NCBI RefSeq assembly: GCF_001499675.1
Contig: NZ_LN609302.1
Span: 590,896 to 654,895, forward strand
Length of the DNA stretch: 64,000 nucleotides
Source of the DNA: Acetobacter ghanensis
GTDB lineage: Bacteria; Pseudomonadota; Alphaproteobacteria; Acetobacterales; Acetobacteraceae
Direction: 5' to 3'
In this document: piece by piece, positions 1 to 8,591 of the stretch
Position numbering within the stretch: position 1 is the first letter of the stretch
Layout of the letters: the number at the start of each line of letters is the position of its first letter
The notes under the pieces: generated by a model
What the model was told of the DNA's origin: nothing
Seen by the model: the letters and a program-made list of their open reading frames with translations, nothing else
The model's database searches: none
Translations under genes and position numbers: made by a program

Positions 1-738
1 GTCCCCCTCCACATAGGCTTCAACCGTTACGCCTTTAGCTGGCTTCCCTTCAATCAGCATACTAAAGCGGCTGAGCTGGGCTGTAGGGCGGTATTCCGAG
101 GCATGTGCGTTGGGGTTGCCGGAATAAGGGAAGGACCCCCACGGAGTAGCAGGGCCGGCAGTCAGGTTCTTGTCCCGATAGATGTTGGACATATCCACAA
201 AGCCGCCCAGTTTGACCGAGACCGAACCGATTTTAAAAATGGGGGGCAGGCTGTCCACTTCCGTTTGGGTTAGTGCAGTGGGGCTGGAGGAGGACAGATT
301 GATGCTTTTGACGCTTTGCATGTCCTCCGCTACGTTCGCCGGAGCAGGATCGACAGAAAACGGCTCTACCGGCTGGTCGTTGATGCGGACTGGGCCTGCC
401 AGCTCTTCTTCCGGATGGCCGGTCAGATGGGGAAGGCTGGAGGTGGCGGCATGAGGCACGGTTTTGTCAGAGGCCTGTAAGCCGGGGCCATATTTGGCTG
501 CGGGGTTTTGTACATTACCGGTTGCATGATGCGGGATGGCATGGGCGACCTTCTGACTTTTTTGCAGGTCGCGAACCTGTGCCTGAAGTTGCAGAACCAT
601 GCTGCGGAGTTGTGCAATTTCGGCGCTGTTGTCCGCATGGGCGGGTTCAGGCAGGCACGCCATGCAGGTTATGGCGAACGACAGCCCAAAACACCAAAGC
701 TCCTGCCTATGGTTATGCGGAAAATACTGCTTTTTCAC
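1..738 (-). CDS. DcaP-like outer-membrane porin, 3' end outside window
   Basis: The minus strand is open from the GTG at 738 to the window edge (246 residues, incomplete C-terminus). The start has an AGGA-type ribosome site about 10 nt upstream; an in-frame ATG at 855 is possible but would put extra residues before the signal peptide. Residues 1-35 form a signal peptide (KK, hydrophobic core, PAHA before D36). Residues about 37-62 are a heptad-rich segment (AQLRSMVLQLQAQVRDLQ) like the N-terminal coiled coil of DcaP porins. A Pro/Ser-rich linker follows. From about residue 167 alternating barrel strands begin (KIGSVSVKLGGFVDMSNIYR). This layout fits DcaP/OprP-type trimeric porins, which take up small anionic organic compounds in the outer membrane. 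Substrate is unknown. It lies downstream of, and on the same strand as, a Crp/Fnr regulator, which may control it (inference). Confidence 0.72.
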   Translation of the reverse strand, partial: MKKQYFPHNHRQELWCFGLSFAITCMACLPEPAHADNSAEIAQLRSMVLQLQAQVRDLQKSQKVAHAIPHHATGNVQNPAAKYGPGLQASDKTVPHAATSSLPHLTGHPEEELAGPVRINDQPVEPFSVDPAPANVAEDMQSVKSINLSSSSPTALTQTEVDSLPPIFKIGSVSVKLGGFVDMSNIYRDKNLTAGPATPWGSFPYSGNPNAHASEYRPTAQLSRFSMLIEGKPAKGVTVEAYVEGD

Positions 739-940
739 CCTGACCGATCCTCGCGTGCCGGTGAGAGGCGAACATACTGTGAGCGCCTTACCAGTAACGG
801 AGGAGTGATTTAACGGGAAATGACCGGGTATAGATATGCCAATTTGGCGACCCATCCATACAGCGGCAGATATTGGGGGGCAGGCAACCCTTGGTTCTGC
901 TGTTTCCTGTTGGTCATCATTGTAACTGTAAATGGACGTG

Positions 941-1630
941 TTATGCGCTTTCCAGCTTTTTGATGTTGAGTTGTATCTGGCGGTGATTAATTTTTTTGAT
1001 GTAGTTCTCGGTTTCCAGATATCTGAATATTCTACTTGTTGTTTCAAACGTCATACCCAGATAGTCCGCAATATCCTTTCGGCTCATAATCAGTGTCAGC
1101 ACTTGGGCAATGGGGTCGAAGTAGTCCTGCTGTTTGCTGTATGCCAGCAGAAAACCAATCAGTTTGCTGGTGGCGGTTGGGTACGACATGAGGATGATAT
1201 GGTTTTTGGCCGCCATTAGAGAGGCTGTTTTCTGCTGGAGTAGCAGGGTTGATATGCTTGGGTAATCCTGAGCCAGAGCCAGCATGGCATTACGGCGGAA
1301 GCGTTTTAAATGGACGTCCACCAGCGTAACGGCCGACCACGCGTAAACTTCGGTCTCCATAATGCCGAAAAATCTGTCAGGCCATAAGAAGTCGAGCACA
1401 AGGTTACGACCATCTTCAATCTGATAATCCAGCCTGAGCGCGCCAGATTGAACGAAGTAAATGAAGTCTGCACTTTCTCCCTGTCGAAACACCACACTTT
1501 TTGCGGGTTTTTGCAGGTCCGTGCCGACCTGCTCCAGTGCGGAGGATGCTTCTGCCGTAAGACTGTGGGAATGATACGGGCGCAGGGCGCCAACGTAACT
1601 CTGGCTATGTATGGGGGGAACGTGCAGCAC
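941..1630 (-). CDS. Crp/Fnr-family transcriptional regulator
   Basis: A 229-residue cytoplasmic regulator. Residues about 35-125 form the cyclic-nucleotide-like sensor barrel (VVFRQGESADFIYFVQSGAL), followed by a long dimerisation helix. A winged helix-turn-helix occupies about 182-212 (SRKDIADYLGMTFETTSRIF). The recognition helix carries E-T-T-S-R, the E-x-x-S-R pattern that in Fnr and FixK contacts TTGAT half-sites. There is no cysteine anywhere in the protein, so it cannot hold the Fnr oxygen-sensing iron-sulfur cluster and is more like FixK/Dnr or Crp. The cNMP-binding arginine is not obvious. The effector is therefore unknown. It sits between a porin gene and a dedA-like gene on the same strand, with gaps of about 200 nt on both sides, so it is probably transcribed alone. 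Confidence 0.85.
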   Translation of the reverse strand: MLHVPPIHSQSYVGALRPYHSHSLTAEASSALEQVGTDLQKPAKSVVFRQGESADFIYFVQSGALRLDYQIEDGRNLVLDFLWPDRFFGIMETEVYAWSAVTLVDVHLKRFRRNAMLALAQDYPSISTLLLQQKTASLMAAKNHIILMSYPTATSKLIGFLLAYSKQQDYFDPIAQVLTLIMSRKDIADYLGMTFETTSRIFRYLETENYIKKINHRQIQLNIKKLESA

Positions 1631-1802
1631 GTTATGGACTACCGTACAGGGGGCATTTGGGGGTTTTGCAGTTGCTTTTGTTCATGTTGCGCTATCCTCA
1701 TGCCGGTAAACCCCTGCTGTCATGACGACCGTGTTAAATGCCGGGAACATAAGTAAACGAAACGGGTGCGTTTCGCAATATTATCAGTGCATTCTTTGGG
1801 CG

Positions 1803-1826
1803 GTGGCAGGTGTTCCAACCTGCCAC
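1803..1826 (-). terminator. GC-rich hairpin after dedA-like gene
   Basis: A perfect 9-bp stem (GTGGCAGGT paired with ACCTGCCAC) with a 6-nt loop lies 17 nt past the stop of the DedA gene. No clear T-run follows on the minus strand, so it could act as a weak or factor-assisted terminator or simply as an mRNA-protecting hairpin. Confidence 0.45.
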
Positions 1827-1842
1827 GTGTGTTGCCGTGGTT

Positions 1843-2562
1843 TTAATGTGGAGTGGAGAGGTTTCTCTGTTCCGCCAGAGCCAGTTGGGTCAGGTGTTTT
1901 TCGTTTTTACGCAGGAAGATGCCGGAGCCAACCAGTCCGATCACGGTCAGCACGCCAATGGCAATCCCGGTTGGGCCCGAAACTTCGGATATTTTGCGGC
2001 CAAGCAGGTAAGTGCCCATTGCGTAACCACCAGCCCAGCATGACCCCCCGAGCGCATTGAAAAGCATGAAACGCTTCCAGTGCATGTTACAGGCTCCAGC
2101 CAGCAGCGCCACAAAAACGCGCAGGACAGACACAAACCGCCCGAAGAAAACAATGGCGCTCCCATGATGGCGGAACAGATATTGCCCCAGAACCAGCCGA
2201 TCCGGGGTTAGGCCGACCTTGGCCCCGTGTTTTTGCAGGAGTGGCAGCCCAAAATGCCGTCCGATCAGATAACCAAAGTTATCTCCAATGATAGCGCCGG
2301 CAATAGCAGCAAGAGCAACCCCCTGAATGGCCAGATGGTGCGTCTTGAGGCAGTACAGGGACGCGGTGATGATGCAGGTCTCGGCGGGAACCGGCAGGCC
2401 CATGCTTTCCATCAGGACAAGCAGGGTTACGATGCCGTAACCGTAATGCTGCAGCAATGTATCCAGATGATGTAGCAGGGGGAGCGTCCTTTCTGGTGTT
2501 TTCCGTTCTCTGATGTAGTCAGAGTGTTCCGGGTGGAAAGCGTTTGTGTTGCATGGCTGCAC
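1843..2562 (-). CDS. DedA-family inner-membrane protein
   Basis: A 239-residue polytopic protein of the DedA/SNARE-associated family. It has the typical MESMGLPVPAET stretch near the first membrane segment, followed by GAIIGDNFGYLIGRHFG and FGRFVSVLRVFVALLAGACN, the conserved G-x-x-x-G-Y-x-x-G-R and F-x-R-F-x-P/S-x-x-R blocks. Members are undecaprenyl-phosphate or phospholipid translocases/flippases, or otherwise proton-motive-force-dependent membrane-homeostasis proteins. The C-terminus ends with one more membrane helix and a basic tail. The ATG at 2562 gives about 30 extra N-terminal residues compared with typical members; a TTG or CTG start near LPLLHHLDTLL would match the usual N-terminus better. 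It is transcribed alone on the minus strand, away from the autotransporter. Confidence 0.85.
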   Translation of the reverse strand: MQPCNTNAFHPEHSDYIRERKTPERTLPLLHHLDTLLQHYGYGIVTLLVLMESMGLPVPAETCIITASLYCLKTHHLAIQGVALAAIAGAIIGDNFGYLIGRHFGLPLLQKHGAKVGLTPDRLVLGQYLFRHHGSAIVFFGRFVSVLRVFVALLAGACNMHWKRFMLFNALGGSCWAGGYAMGTYLLGRKISEVSGPTGIAIGVLTVIGLVGSGIFLRKNEKHLTQLALAEQRNLSTPH

Positions 2563-2870
2563 TTCCAGATGGGTGTAGGTTGCGGTCTGATCAATGCAAG
2601 GTTTGCCAGAGAGAGCAAGGCACTGCTCTGTGGAGCGGTTGAGCGCGGATAGAGGTCGCGGATTTGTTTAAAAAACAACAACAAAATGACCTGTGTAAAT
2701 AAATAACAAACAATAAACACTAACAATAGTAAAAATAATTCCAAACAATGACGATTATTATCAATAATTTCCCACAATAATCGTTTTTTTAACGCTCGTT
2801 ATCGTTTTGGGTGTGGTTAAAATTATCGCAATTCATGACCACTTTACCTGATGCGATAAGGAACAGGCGT
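2563..2870. other. AT-rich divergent intergenic region
   Basis: About 300 nt between the divergent dedA-like and autotransporter genes. The stretch 2660-2800 is strongly AT-rich (many AACAA and AATAAT repeats) and probably holds both promoters. A 116-codon open frame on the minus strand here is low-complexity and overlaps the dedA start, so it is not called. Confidence 0.4.
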
Positions 2871-5800
2871 ATGGCCTTTGATGCTGCTGACCGTTTTGCA
2901 AATAAAAACAGGACAAAATTTGTACTATTTTTGTTTGTAAAGGCACGGTTGACGGCATTTCTGGCCTATTGTTGTGGGGTTATATTTATCGCCAATAGTG
3001 TAGTGGCTTATGGAGCTTATGCAGATGGCGCTTTGTACCTTGTCGGATCAGATGCCACATATTCTGTGAGTGGTTCGGAAAACTTTCTTGGTACAAGCGG
3101 AGGCTGCACCAATGGGTTTATCATTTCTCCATTATGTGTGGATGGTGGTGCAACGCTTAACGTAACCGGGCCTGATGCAGCGCTTGTATCGAAAAATCAG
3201 ATTTTTATTGGTTACAAATTACCCGGCACCAGCACTCTTTCTATTCAGGATGGTGGGCACATGGTGGCCAACGCGGCTGTTTTGCAAGCGGGGTGGAGTG
3301 GTGGCAATGGCGTTGTGAATGTTTCTGGCGCGGGGTCAACGCTTACAGCATTGGCCGGGGGGCTGCTGGTGGCCGGAACCGGCGATAACACGAACAGGAC
3401 CAGCCCCGACTACAACACGGACCAAAAAACGTATGGCGCCATTAATGTTACCAACGGCGGCACAATTATAGCGAATCTTGTGGGTGCTGGTCTTTATGGA
3501 ACGGGCGTGGGCACTGTTACCGTGGATGGCGCCAATTCCCTGCTGCGTGCGGAGGAACAGTATTACGTCAATGGCGGGTCTGGGGGCGCAGGTGGGAGCG
3601 GCACAACGCGCATCAGCAATGGTGGACAGTTGGTTGTGAACGGCCAGATTTTTTTTGGTGGTGACGTTACGGATGGGGTTGGCCAGCTTATTCTCCAGTC
3701 AGGCGGTACGCTGGAGTTGGGGGATACAGTCTCCAATGGCCAGACTGTCAGCGCCTTGCTTGATCAGGAGGGGGCCGGAGGGCAATCGGATTTTATTTTA
3801 TCCGGCGGTGTCATCAAGCTTATTAATTCTGGCCTGAACACAGGCATGGATATGCAGCTGGATGGTGGTGTGCAGTCCACGTTTGATACAAATGGCAGAA
3901 CAGCCCTTTTGTCAGGCACCCTGTCTGGCAATGGCGGATTGACCAAGGCAGGAGACGGCACTCTGACCCTTTCCGGGGCTGATACCTATACGGGCAATAC
4001 GGATATTCAGTCTGGTACGCTACAACTTTCCGGTTCCGGTTCTATCAGTCAGACGCCTGGCGTGCATAACAATGGTCAGTTCGATATAGCCGATGTAACG
4101 GGAGGTAACGCCGTTTCCATCAGAAGCATGGATGGGAATGGTGGGGTCATATTAGGCAATAATACGCTGAATATTACTGATGGGAACAGCACCTTTGGGA
4201 ATATATACGGAGGTGTCATTTCCGGTTCTGGGTCTTTGATACTCTCTGGCGGGGCAACCGTGTTAACGGGGCAGAGTACCTACACGGGAGGTACGGATGT
4301 GCAGGCCGGAATGTTGCAAGTGGATGGCGGTCTGGTCAGCCCGGTTGCTGTGGAAAGCGGAGCGACACTGGCCGGGCAGGGGAGTGTAGGCAGCACAACC
4401 GTGCATTCTGGCGCCAACCTCTTGCCCGGCGGGAACAACGCCAGTGCTCCCCTGACCATTACAGGGGACCTGAATATGGAGCGCGGCTCCACTTTGTTGG
4501 TCAATCGCCTGTCCACAACGCAGGACCAGGTTGAGGTCACCGGGGCGGCAACGTTGACAGGTGGGAATGTGCGGCTTTTGTCCGCGCAGGGATTGCAGTA
4601 CGGCAGCCAATACACGCTTGTCTCCGCAAACGGAGGGGTAAATGGCCGTTATGATGCGGTGAGCTTTGCGCAAACCGGTGTCTATCCCTTTTTAACCCCA
4701 ACCCTGTTTTACACGGCGGATACAGTGGACCTGCAACTGGTGAGAAATGCTGTTTCCTTTGCTTCGGTCGGCCAGACCCGTAACCAGCAGGCGGCAGGGT
4801 ATGGGTTGCAAGGGGTGGCGGCGTCCAGTGCCGTTTCTCAGGCTGTTGTGCAACTGCCGGATGTGCGTTCGGTCCATACCGCGCTGGATGCGTTATCGGG
4901 CGAAATTCATGCCTCTGCTCGGACGGTCCTTTTGCAGGATGCCTTTTACGTGCGGCAAGCTGTGTCTGACCGGCTGGCAGCTGCATTCTGCGATGATTGG
5001 GCGACGGATAATGGTTTACACACCGCGCAGGTCCAACACGGCCATGTAGTGGATGGGGGCGGCTGTGGCCATAACAACGTCGTGCTGTGGGGAGAGGCGT
5101 TTGGTGGCCTTGGCCACAATACTGGGGATGGCAATGCCGCAAGCCTGCACCATTCTACGGCAGGCTTTATTATGGGGGCGGATACGCCTTTGGGAGAGAC
5201 CGGGCGGTGGCGTGCTGGTGGTCTGGTCAGTTATGGCCGGTCCATGATGACCGATGGTGGGCGGAATTCCTCCGGCCAGAGTAACAATATAACCGTAGGT
5301 GGATATGTGGGTGCCCATTGGGGCGGGCTAAGCCTCAATCTGGGGGCCAGTTACACATGGAACATGCTGGCCTTGTCCCGCACTGTTGCGTTCCCCGGAT
5401 TTCGTAACACGTTATCGAGCCACTACAATGGTGGTACGGCACAGGGTTTTGGTGAACTGGGTTATCGGGTGCACCTGCGCAGGGCTGTGTTTGAGCCGTT
5501 TGGGAATGTGGCGTACGTCAACCAGCAGACAGATCATTTCAAGGAACACGGTGGCGCTGCGGCTTTGCGTGGACATGCGGTTGATACCGGGGTGACGTTT
5601 GCCACGTTTGGGGTGCGTGTCTCTGCTCCGTTCCATGTGTATGGCGTGCAGGTTACCCCGCACGGGATGCTGGGTTATCGCCATGCTTTCGGGCTGACAA
5701 CAGCCACTGCGCACGAGGCTTTTGCCTCAACGTCTGGTGCTTATGGCATGGATGTTGCGGGCATATCGCTTAGTCGGGACGCTGCTGTTCTGGAGGCGGG

Positions 5801-5912
5801 GTTCAGCGCGAAGCTGACGGACCGGGTGGATATTGGTCTGTCCTATTTGGGCCAGTACGGTTCTGCATCTGTAAGCAGCGGGGCGCATGGCCGAGTCACG
5901 TTCCGGTTTTAG
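2871..5912 (+). CDS. Autotransporter (type Va secretion) with beta-strand-repeat passenger
   Basis: A protein of about 1013 residues in three parts. An extended basic N-terminus and a hydrophobic signal (about residues 20-50, ending near ANSVVA) are typical of large autotransporters. The passenger is Gly/Ser/Thr-rich with repeated NGGT and SGGTL turns and at least one good autotransporter-associated repeat (NGGLTKAGDGTLTLSG, then ADTYTGNTDIQSGTLQLSG), plus a degenerate second copy ending in STYTGGTDVQAGMLQVDGG; these form a right-handed beta-helix. The C-terminal 280 residues or so form the barrel translocator, ending in the canonical Arg-Val-Thr-Phe-Arg-Phe. The chosen ATG at 2871 has AAGGA 9 nt upstream; earlier starts exist at 2811 (GTG) and 2835 (ATG). 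Few cysteines occur in the passenger. Function is likely adhesion or biofilm; no protease triad was recognised. Transcribed alone. Confidence 0.88.
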   Translation: MAFDAADRFANKNRTKFVLFLFVKARLTAFLAYCCGVIFIANSVVAYGAYADGALYLVGSDATYSVSGSENFLGTSGGCTNGFIISPLCVDGGATLNVTGPDAALVSKNQIFIGYKLPGTSTLSIQDGGHMVANAAVLQAGWSGGNGVVNVSGAGSTLTALAGGLLVAGTGDNTNRTSPDYNTDQKTYGAINVTNGGTIIANLVGAGLYGTGVGTVTVDGANSLLRAEEQYYVNGGSGGAGGSGTTRISNGGQLVVNGQIFFGGDVTDGVGQLILQSGGTLELGDTVSNGQTVSALLDQEGAGGQSDFILSGGVIKLINSGLNTGMDMQLDGGVQSTFDTNGRTALLSGTLSGNGGLTKAGDGTLTLSGADTYTGNTDIQSGTLQLSGSGSISQTPGVHNNGQFDIADVTGGNAVSIRSMDGNGGVILGNNTLNITDGNSTFGNIYGGVISGSGSLILSGGATVLTGQSTYTGGTDVQAGMLQVDGGLVSPVAVESGATLAGQGSVGSTTVHSGANLLPGGNNASAPLTITGDLNMERGSTLLVNRLSTTQDQVEVTGAATLTGGNVRLLSAQGLQYGSQYTLVSANGGVNGRYDAVSFAQTGVYPFLTPTLFYTADTVDLQLVRNAVSFASVGQTRNQQAAGYGLQGVAASSAVSQAVVQLPDVRSVHTALDALSGEIHASARTVLLQDAFYVRQAVSDRLAAAFCDDWATDNGLHTAQVQHGHVVDGGGCGHNNVVLWGEAFGGLGHNTGDGNAASLHHSTAGFIMGADTPLGETGRWRAGGLVSYGRSMMTDGGRNSSGQSNNITVGGYVGAHWGGLSLNLGASYTWNMLALSRTVAFPGFRNTLSSHYNGGTAQGFGELGYRVHLRRAVFEPFGNVAYVNQQTDHFKEHGGAAALRGHAVDTGVTFATFGVRVSAPFHVYGVQVTPHGMLGYRHAFGLTTATAHEAFASTSGAYGMDVAGISLSRDAAVLEAGFSAKLTDRVDIGLSYLGQYGSASVSSGAHGRVTFRF

Positions 5913-6361
5913 AGCGCGCTACACCACAGTGTTCGTGTGGGGGCATCTGTATTATCGGTGAAAATCCGCGCATTGTCGCGGCGGAAGAGAACCTGACTCT
6001 GTTATTCACAAAGAAAATTCCGGAATAACGGTCTATCCTTGCCTGTATGGGTAAAAATATCAACACACCAATGTCTGCAATTTGCCAGAGTATTTTAGCC
6101 CTAGAGGGCCATAATCAGGCAATGTCGGCTATTTTTTCAAGGTTCTGTTATGCTTTCAGGGGAGTTATTCCACTTTATCACCTCTCCGGGCTTTGACTTT
6201 GGTTTATGAAGGCAAGAAGCAGTCTGTTCGGTTGTCGCAATGATGTGTGGGATATTCTGTTCCCGGTTCGGGTTGTGACGATTTTGGAGTGAGTTTTTGT
6301 GACGCAAGAGAGACGTTGTTTGTTTGCTGGCTCGTGGCGTGCATCGCCCAATGCGATCAGG
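5913..6361. other. Intergenic region upstream of the dehydrogenase operon
   Basis: No convincing gene on either strand. A 12-bp palindrome (GCCCTAGAGGGC) near 6100 could be an operator. The dehydrogenase promoter must lie here. An alternative GTG start for the small subunit at 6299 falls inside it. Confidence 0.3.
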
Positions 6362-6931
6362 ATGAACCAGTCAATGCGGCTGTTGCGTCGCGATGTATTG
6401 CTCTCGGGCATTGGGGCGCTGGCGGCTTGGGGGGTAGCAGGAGCGGCTCCGGCACCGGTCCCCACCACAGCGGCCCCGGATGCTGTTGACCCGGATATTG
6501 CCCGGTTTATGGATATTTCCCACTGCCTTACGGACCGGACCGAACTGGATTCCGCCGTGGGTGCGGCCCTGTATGCTGGTATTGTGCAGGCTTCTGCCGA
6601 GCGTAAGGCCCAGATTGCCGCCCTTTATGACCTGAAGAACAAACATCGGCTGATTACCGCCTCCGAGTTGGCCAAAGCGGCGGAGAAGGCGGATAAGTCT
6701 TTAAAAGACGCTATTCATGACATCATGGTCGGTTGGTACCGGGGTGTGGCAGGTGGCAAGGTTGTTGTGTATCGCACCGCCTTGATGTTCGACATCACCA
6801 AGGATGCGATCTACCCCAAGACTTATGCTGCGGGCGGTCCGTTCTACTGGACATCCAAGCCTCCCGAAGTTGCGCGTCCGACCGGCCTGCCCGCTCTGTC
6901 GCCTTCGCCATTCGTTGTGGAACCCACCTGA
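6362..6931 (+). CDS. Small (TAT) subunit of FAD/cytochrome c membrane dehydrogenase
   Basis: A 189-residue protein of the gluconate 2-dehydrogenase subunit 3 family. A twin-arginine signal (RRDVLLSGIGALAAWGVAGA) is followed by a helical domain with the pattern DIARFMDISHCLTDRTELD and ends in a Tyr/Pro-rich segment (YPKTYAAGGPFYWTSKPPEV) typical of the family. In gluconate, 2-ketogluconate, sorbitol and fructose dehydrogenases this subunit carries the folded FAD subunit through the Tat pathway to the periplasm. It is first in a small-large-cytochrome operon; the large subunit starts 22 nt after its stop. The start is uncertain: GTG at 6299 has a GGAG 10 nt upstream and adds 21 residues, while ATG at 6362 gives a conventional signal length but has only AGG adjacent. 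Confidence 0.82.
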   Translation: MNQSMRLLRRDVLLSGIGALAAWGVAGAAPAPVPTTAAPDAVDPDIARFMDISHCLTDRTELDSAVGAALYAGIVQASAERKAQIAALYDLKNKHRLITASELAKAAEKADKSLKDAIHDIMVGWYRGVAGGKVVVYRTALMFDITKDAIYPKTYAAGGPFYWTSKPPEVARPTGLPALSPSPFVVEPT

Positions 6932-6953
6932 AGAACTGAAGCAGTCCAAACCT

Positions 6954-8591
6954 ATGTCTTCTGACCAGAATCTTTCCGCCGATGTTGTTATCGTCGGGTC
7001 CGGCGTAGCCGGGAGTTCCATTGCCAACGAACTGGTGCGCGCTGGAATATCCGTTATTGTTCTCGAAGCTGGCCCCCGTGTGGACCGCCAGCATTTTGTA
7101 GAGAATTTTCGTAATCTGGAGAATAAGCCCGCGTATCAGGGGCCGTTCCCCAGCACGCCTTGGGCACCGCATCCGCCTAACCAGATGTCACCCAACAAAT
7201 ACCTGCATACAACCGGCCCGGATGCAGAGGCATACCAGCAGGCCTATCTGCGGGTTCTGGGGGGCACAACATGGCACTGGGCCGGATGTGCGTGGCGTTA
7301 CCTGCCATCTGATTTTGAATTGAAAAGCCGGTACGGGCAAGGGCGCGACTGGGCTTTGACCTATGATGATCTGGAGCCGTTTTATTATCAGGCAGAGGTC
7401 ATGATGGGGGTCTGTGGCCCAGACCCGAGCGTGGAAGACCTTGGGTCTCCGCGTAAGCAGCCCTACCCAATGGAGGCCTTGCCTCTTTCTTACGCCGGGC
7501 AGGAGTTCCGCAAGCTTATTGCGGAAAAAACGCCGTGGCGCATCGTGCACGAACCGCAGGCCCGTAATACGCGGCCGTATGATGGGCGGCCAACGTGCGA
7601 AGGACATAATAACTGCATGCCCATCTGCCCGATTGGGGCGATGTATAACGGCAGCTATTCCGTGTACCACGCAGAGGCCGCCGGGGCGAAGTTTATTCCC
7701 AATGCTGTTGTTTACAAAATTGAGCGGGATGCCGCGAACAAAAAGGTCACGGCAGTACACTACTATGACCCGGATAAAGGGTCACACCGTGTAACCGGCA
7801 AATACTTTGTAATTGCCGCACATTGCATTGAAACCGCCAAACTTATGCTGCTCTCGGCTGATGAGCAGAGCCCCGATGGGGTTGCCAACAGCTCCGGCCA
7901 TGTCGGCCGGAACATGATGGACCATACAGGGGTGCAGGTTACATTTATTAGCGGGGACAAGGCGCTCTGGCCGGGGCGTGGGCCGCTGGAAACCAATGTA
8001 ATCGACAATTTCAGGGATGGTGACTGGCGTAACGAGCGCGGTGCCTACCTTGTGCACATGGTGGACGATAATCAGGTGGATTTTGCAACACAGCTTGCCA
8101 TTGCCAAGGGGTATGTTGGCCGGGAGCTGGAAGAGCAGATCCGTTATCTGGCGTCCCATACGGTGCGGCTGTTCAGCCACAATGAGGCTCTGCCCGACCC
8201 CGAAAACCGCTTGACTCTAAGCAAAACGGAAAAAGACGTACTGGGTATTCCGCACCCTGAAGTCTATTACAAACTGCCACAGTACACCGTGCGGAGCTGC
8301 GACCACACACGCAGCGTGTTCAAGCAGCTCATCCATCTGATGCATGGAACGGACGAGGAATGGACGCCGGGTTACTTCCCGCAGGACCATCCCGCAGGCA
8401 GCACTATTATGGGGGTGGATCCCAAGGATTCCGTGGTGGATGGCCATTGCCGCACGCATGACCATGAAAACCTGTTTATTGCCAGTTCATCTGTCTTTTC
8501 GACTGTGGGAACGGGGAATATCACCCTGACGGTGGCCGCCATTGCGTTGCGTGTTGCCGATACGTTGAAAAAAGAACTTCTTCATGGCTGA
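6954..8591 (+). CDS. Large FAD subunit of membrane dehydrogenase (GMC family)
   Basis: A 545-residue flavoprotein of the GMC family, gluconate/sorbitol/fructose dehydrogenase type. The N-terminal Rossmann motif is VVIVGSGVAGSSIANELVRAG, at about residues 11-31. The GGTTWHWAGCAWRY block follows. C215, C221 and C225 (C-x5-C-x3-C in CEGHNNCMPIC) fit the iron-sulfur site reported for the fructose dehydrogenase large subunit. The C-terminal catalytic block has H479 in HPAGSTIMG and the GTGNITLT asparagine. It has no signal peptide, consistent with export piggy-backed on the TAT small subunit. It oxidises a sugar, polyol or sugar acid in the periplasm and passes electrons to the cytochrome subunit. 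The S-L-C gene order is that of gluconate 2-dehydrogenase, 2-ketogluconate dehydrogenase and FAD sorbitol dehydrogenase rather than fructose dehydrogenase (S-C-L); the exact substrate cannot be read from the sequence. It overlaps the cytochrome gene by 8 nt. Confidence 0.88.
   Translation: MSSDQNLSADVVIVGSGVAGSSIANELVRAGISVIVLEAGPRVDRQHFVENFRNLENKPAYQGPFPSTPWAPHPPNQMSPNKYLHTTGPDAEAYQQAYLRVLGGTTWHWAGCAWRYLPSDFELKSRYGQGRDWALTYDDLEPFYYQAEVMMGVCGPDPSVEDLGSPRKQPYPMEALPLSYAGQEFRKLIAEKTPWRIVHEPQARNTRPYDGRPTCEGHNNCMPICPIGAMYNGSYSVYHAEAAGAKFIPNAVVYKIERDAANKKVTAVHYYDPDKGSHRVTGKYFVIAAHCIETAKLMLLSADEQSPDGVANSSGHVGRNMMDHTGVQVTFISGDKALWPGRGPLETNVIDNFRDGDWRNERGAYLVHMVDDNQVDFATQLAIAKGYVGRELEEQIRYLASHTVRLFSHNEALPDPENRLTLSKTEKDVLGIPHPEVYYKLPQYTVRSCDHTRSVFKQLIHLMHGTDEEWTPGYFPQDHPAGSTIMGVDPKDSVVDGHCRTHDHENLFIASSSVFSTVGTGNITLTVAAIALRVADTLKKELLHG

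Noticed and set aside
2427..2777. 116-codon minus-strand frame with a hydrophobic N-terminus upstream of dedA
   Set aside because: It overlaps the dedA start in another frame, lies in AT-rich sequence and has low-complexity composition without a ribosome site.
4537..5142. 201-codon frame antisense to the autotransporter
   Set aside because: His/Pro/Arg-rich shadow of the real coding frame; no motif.
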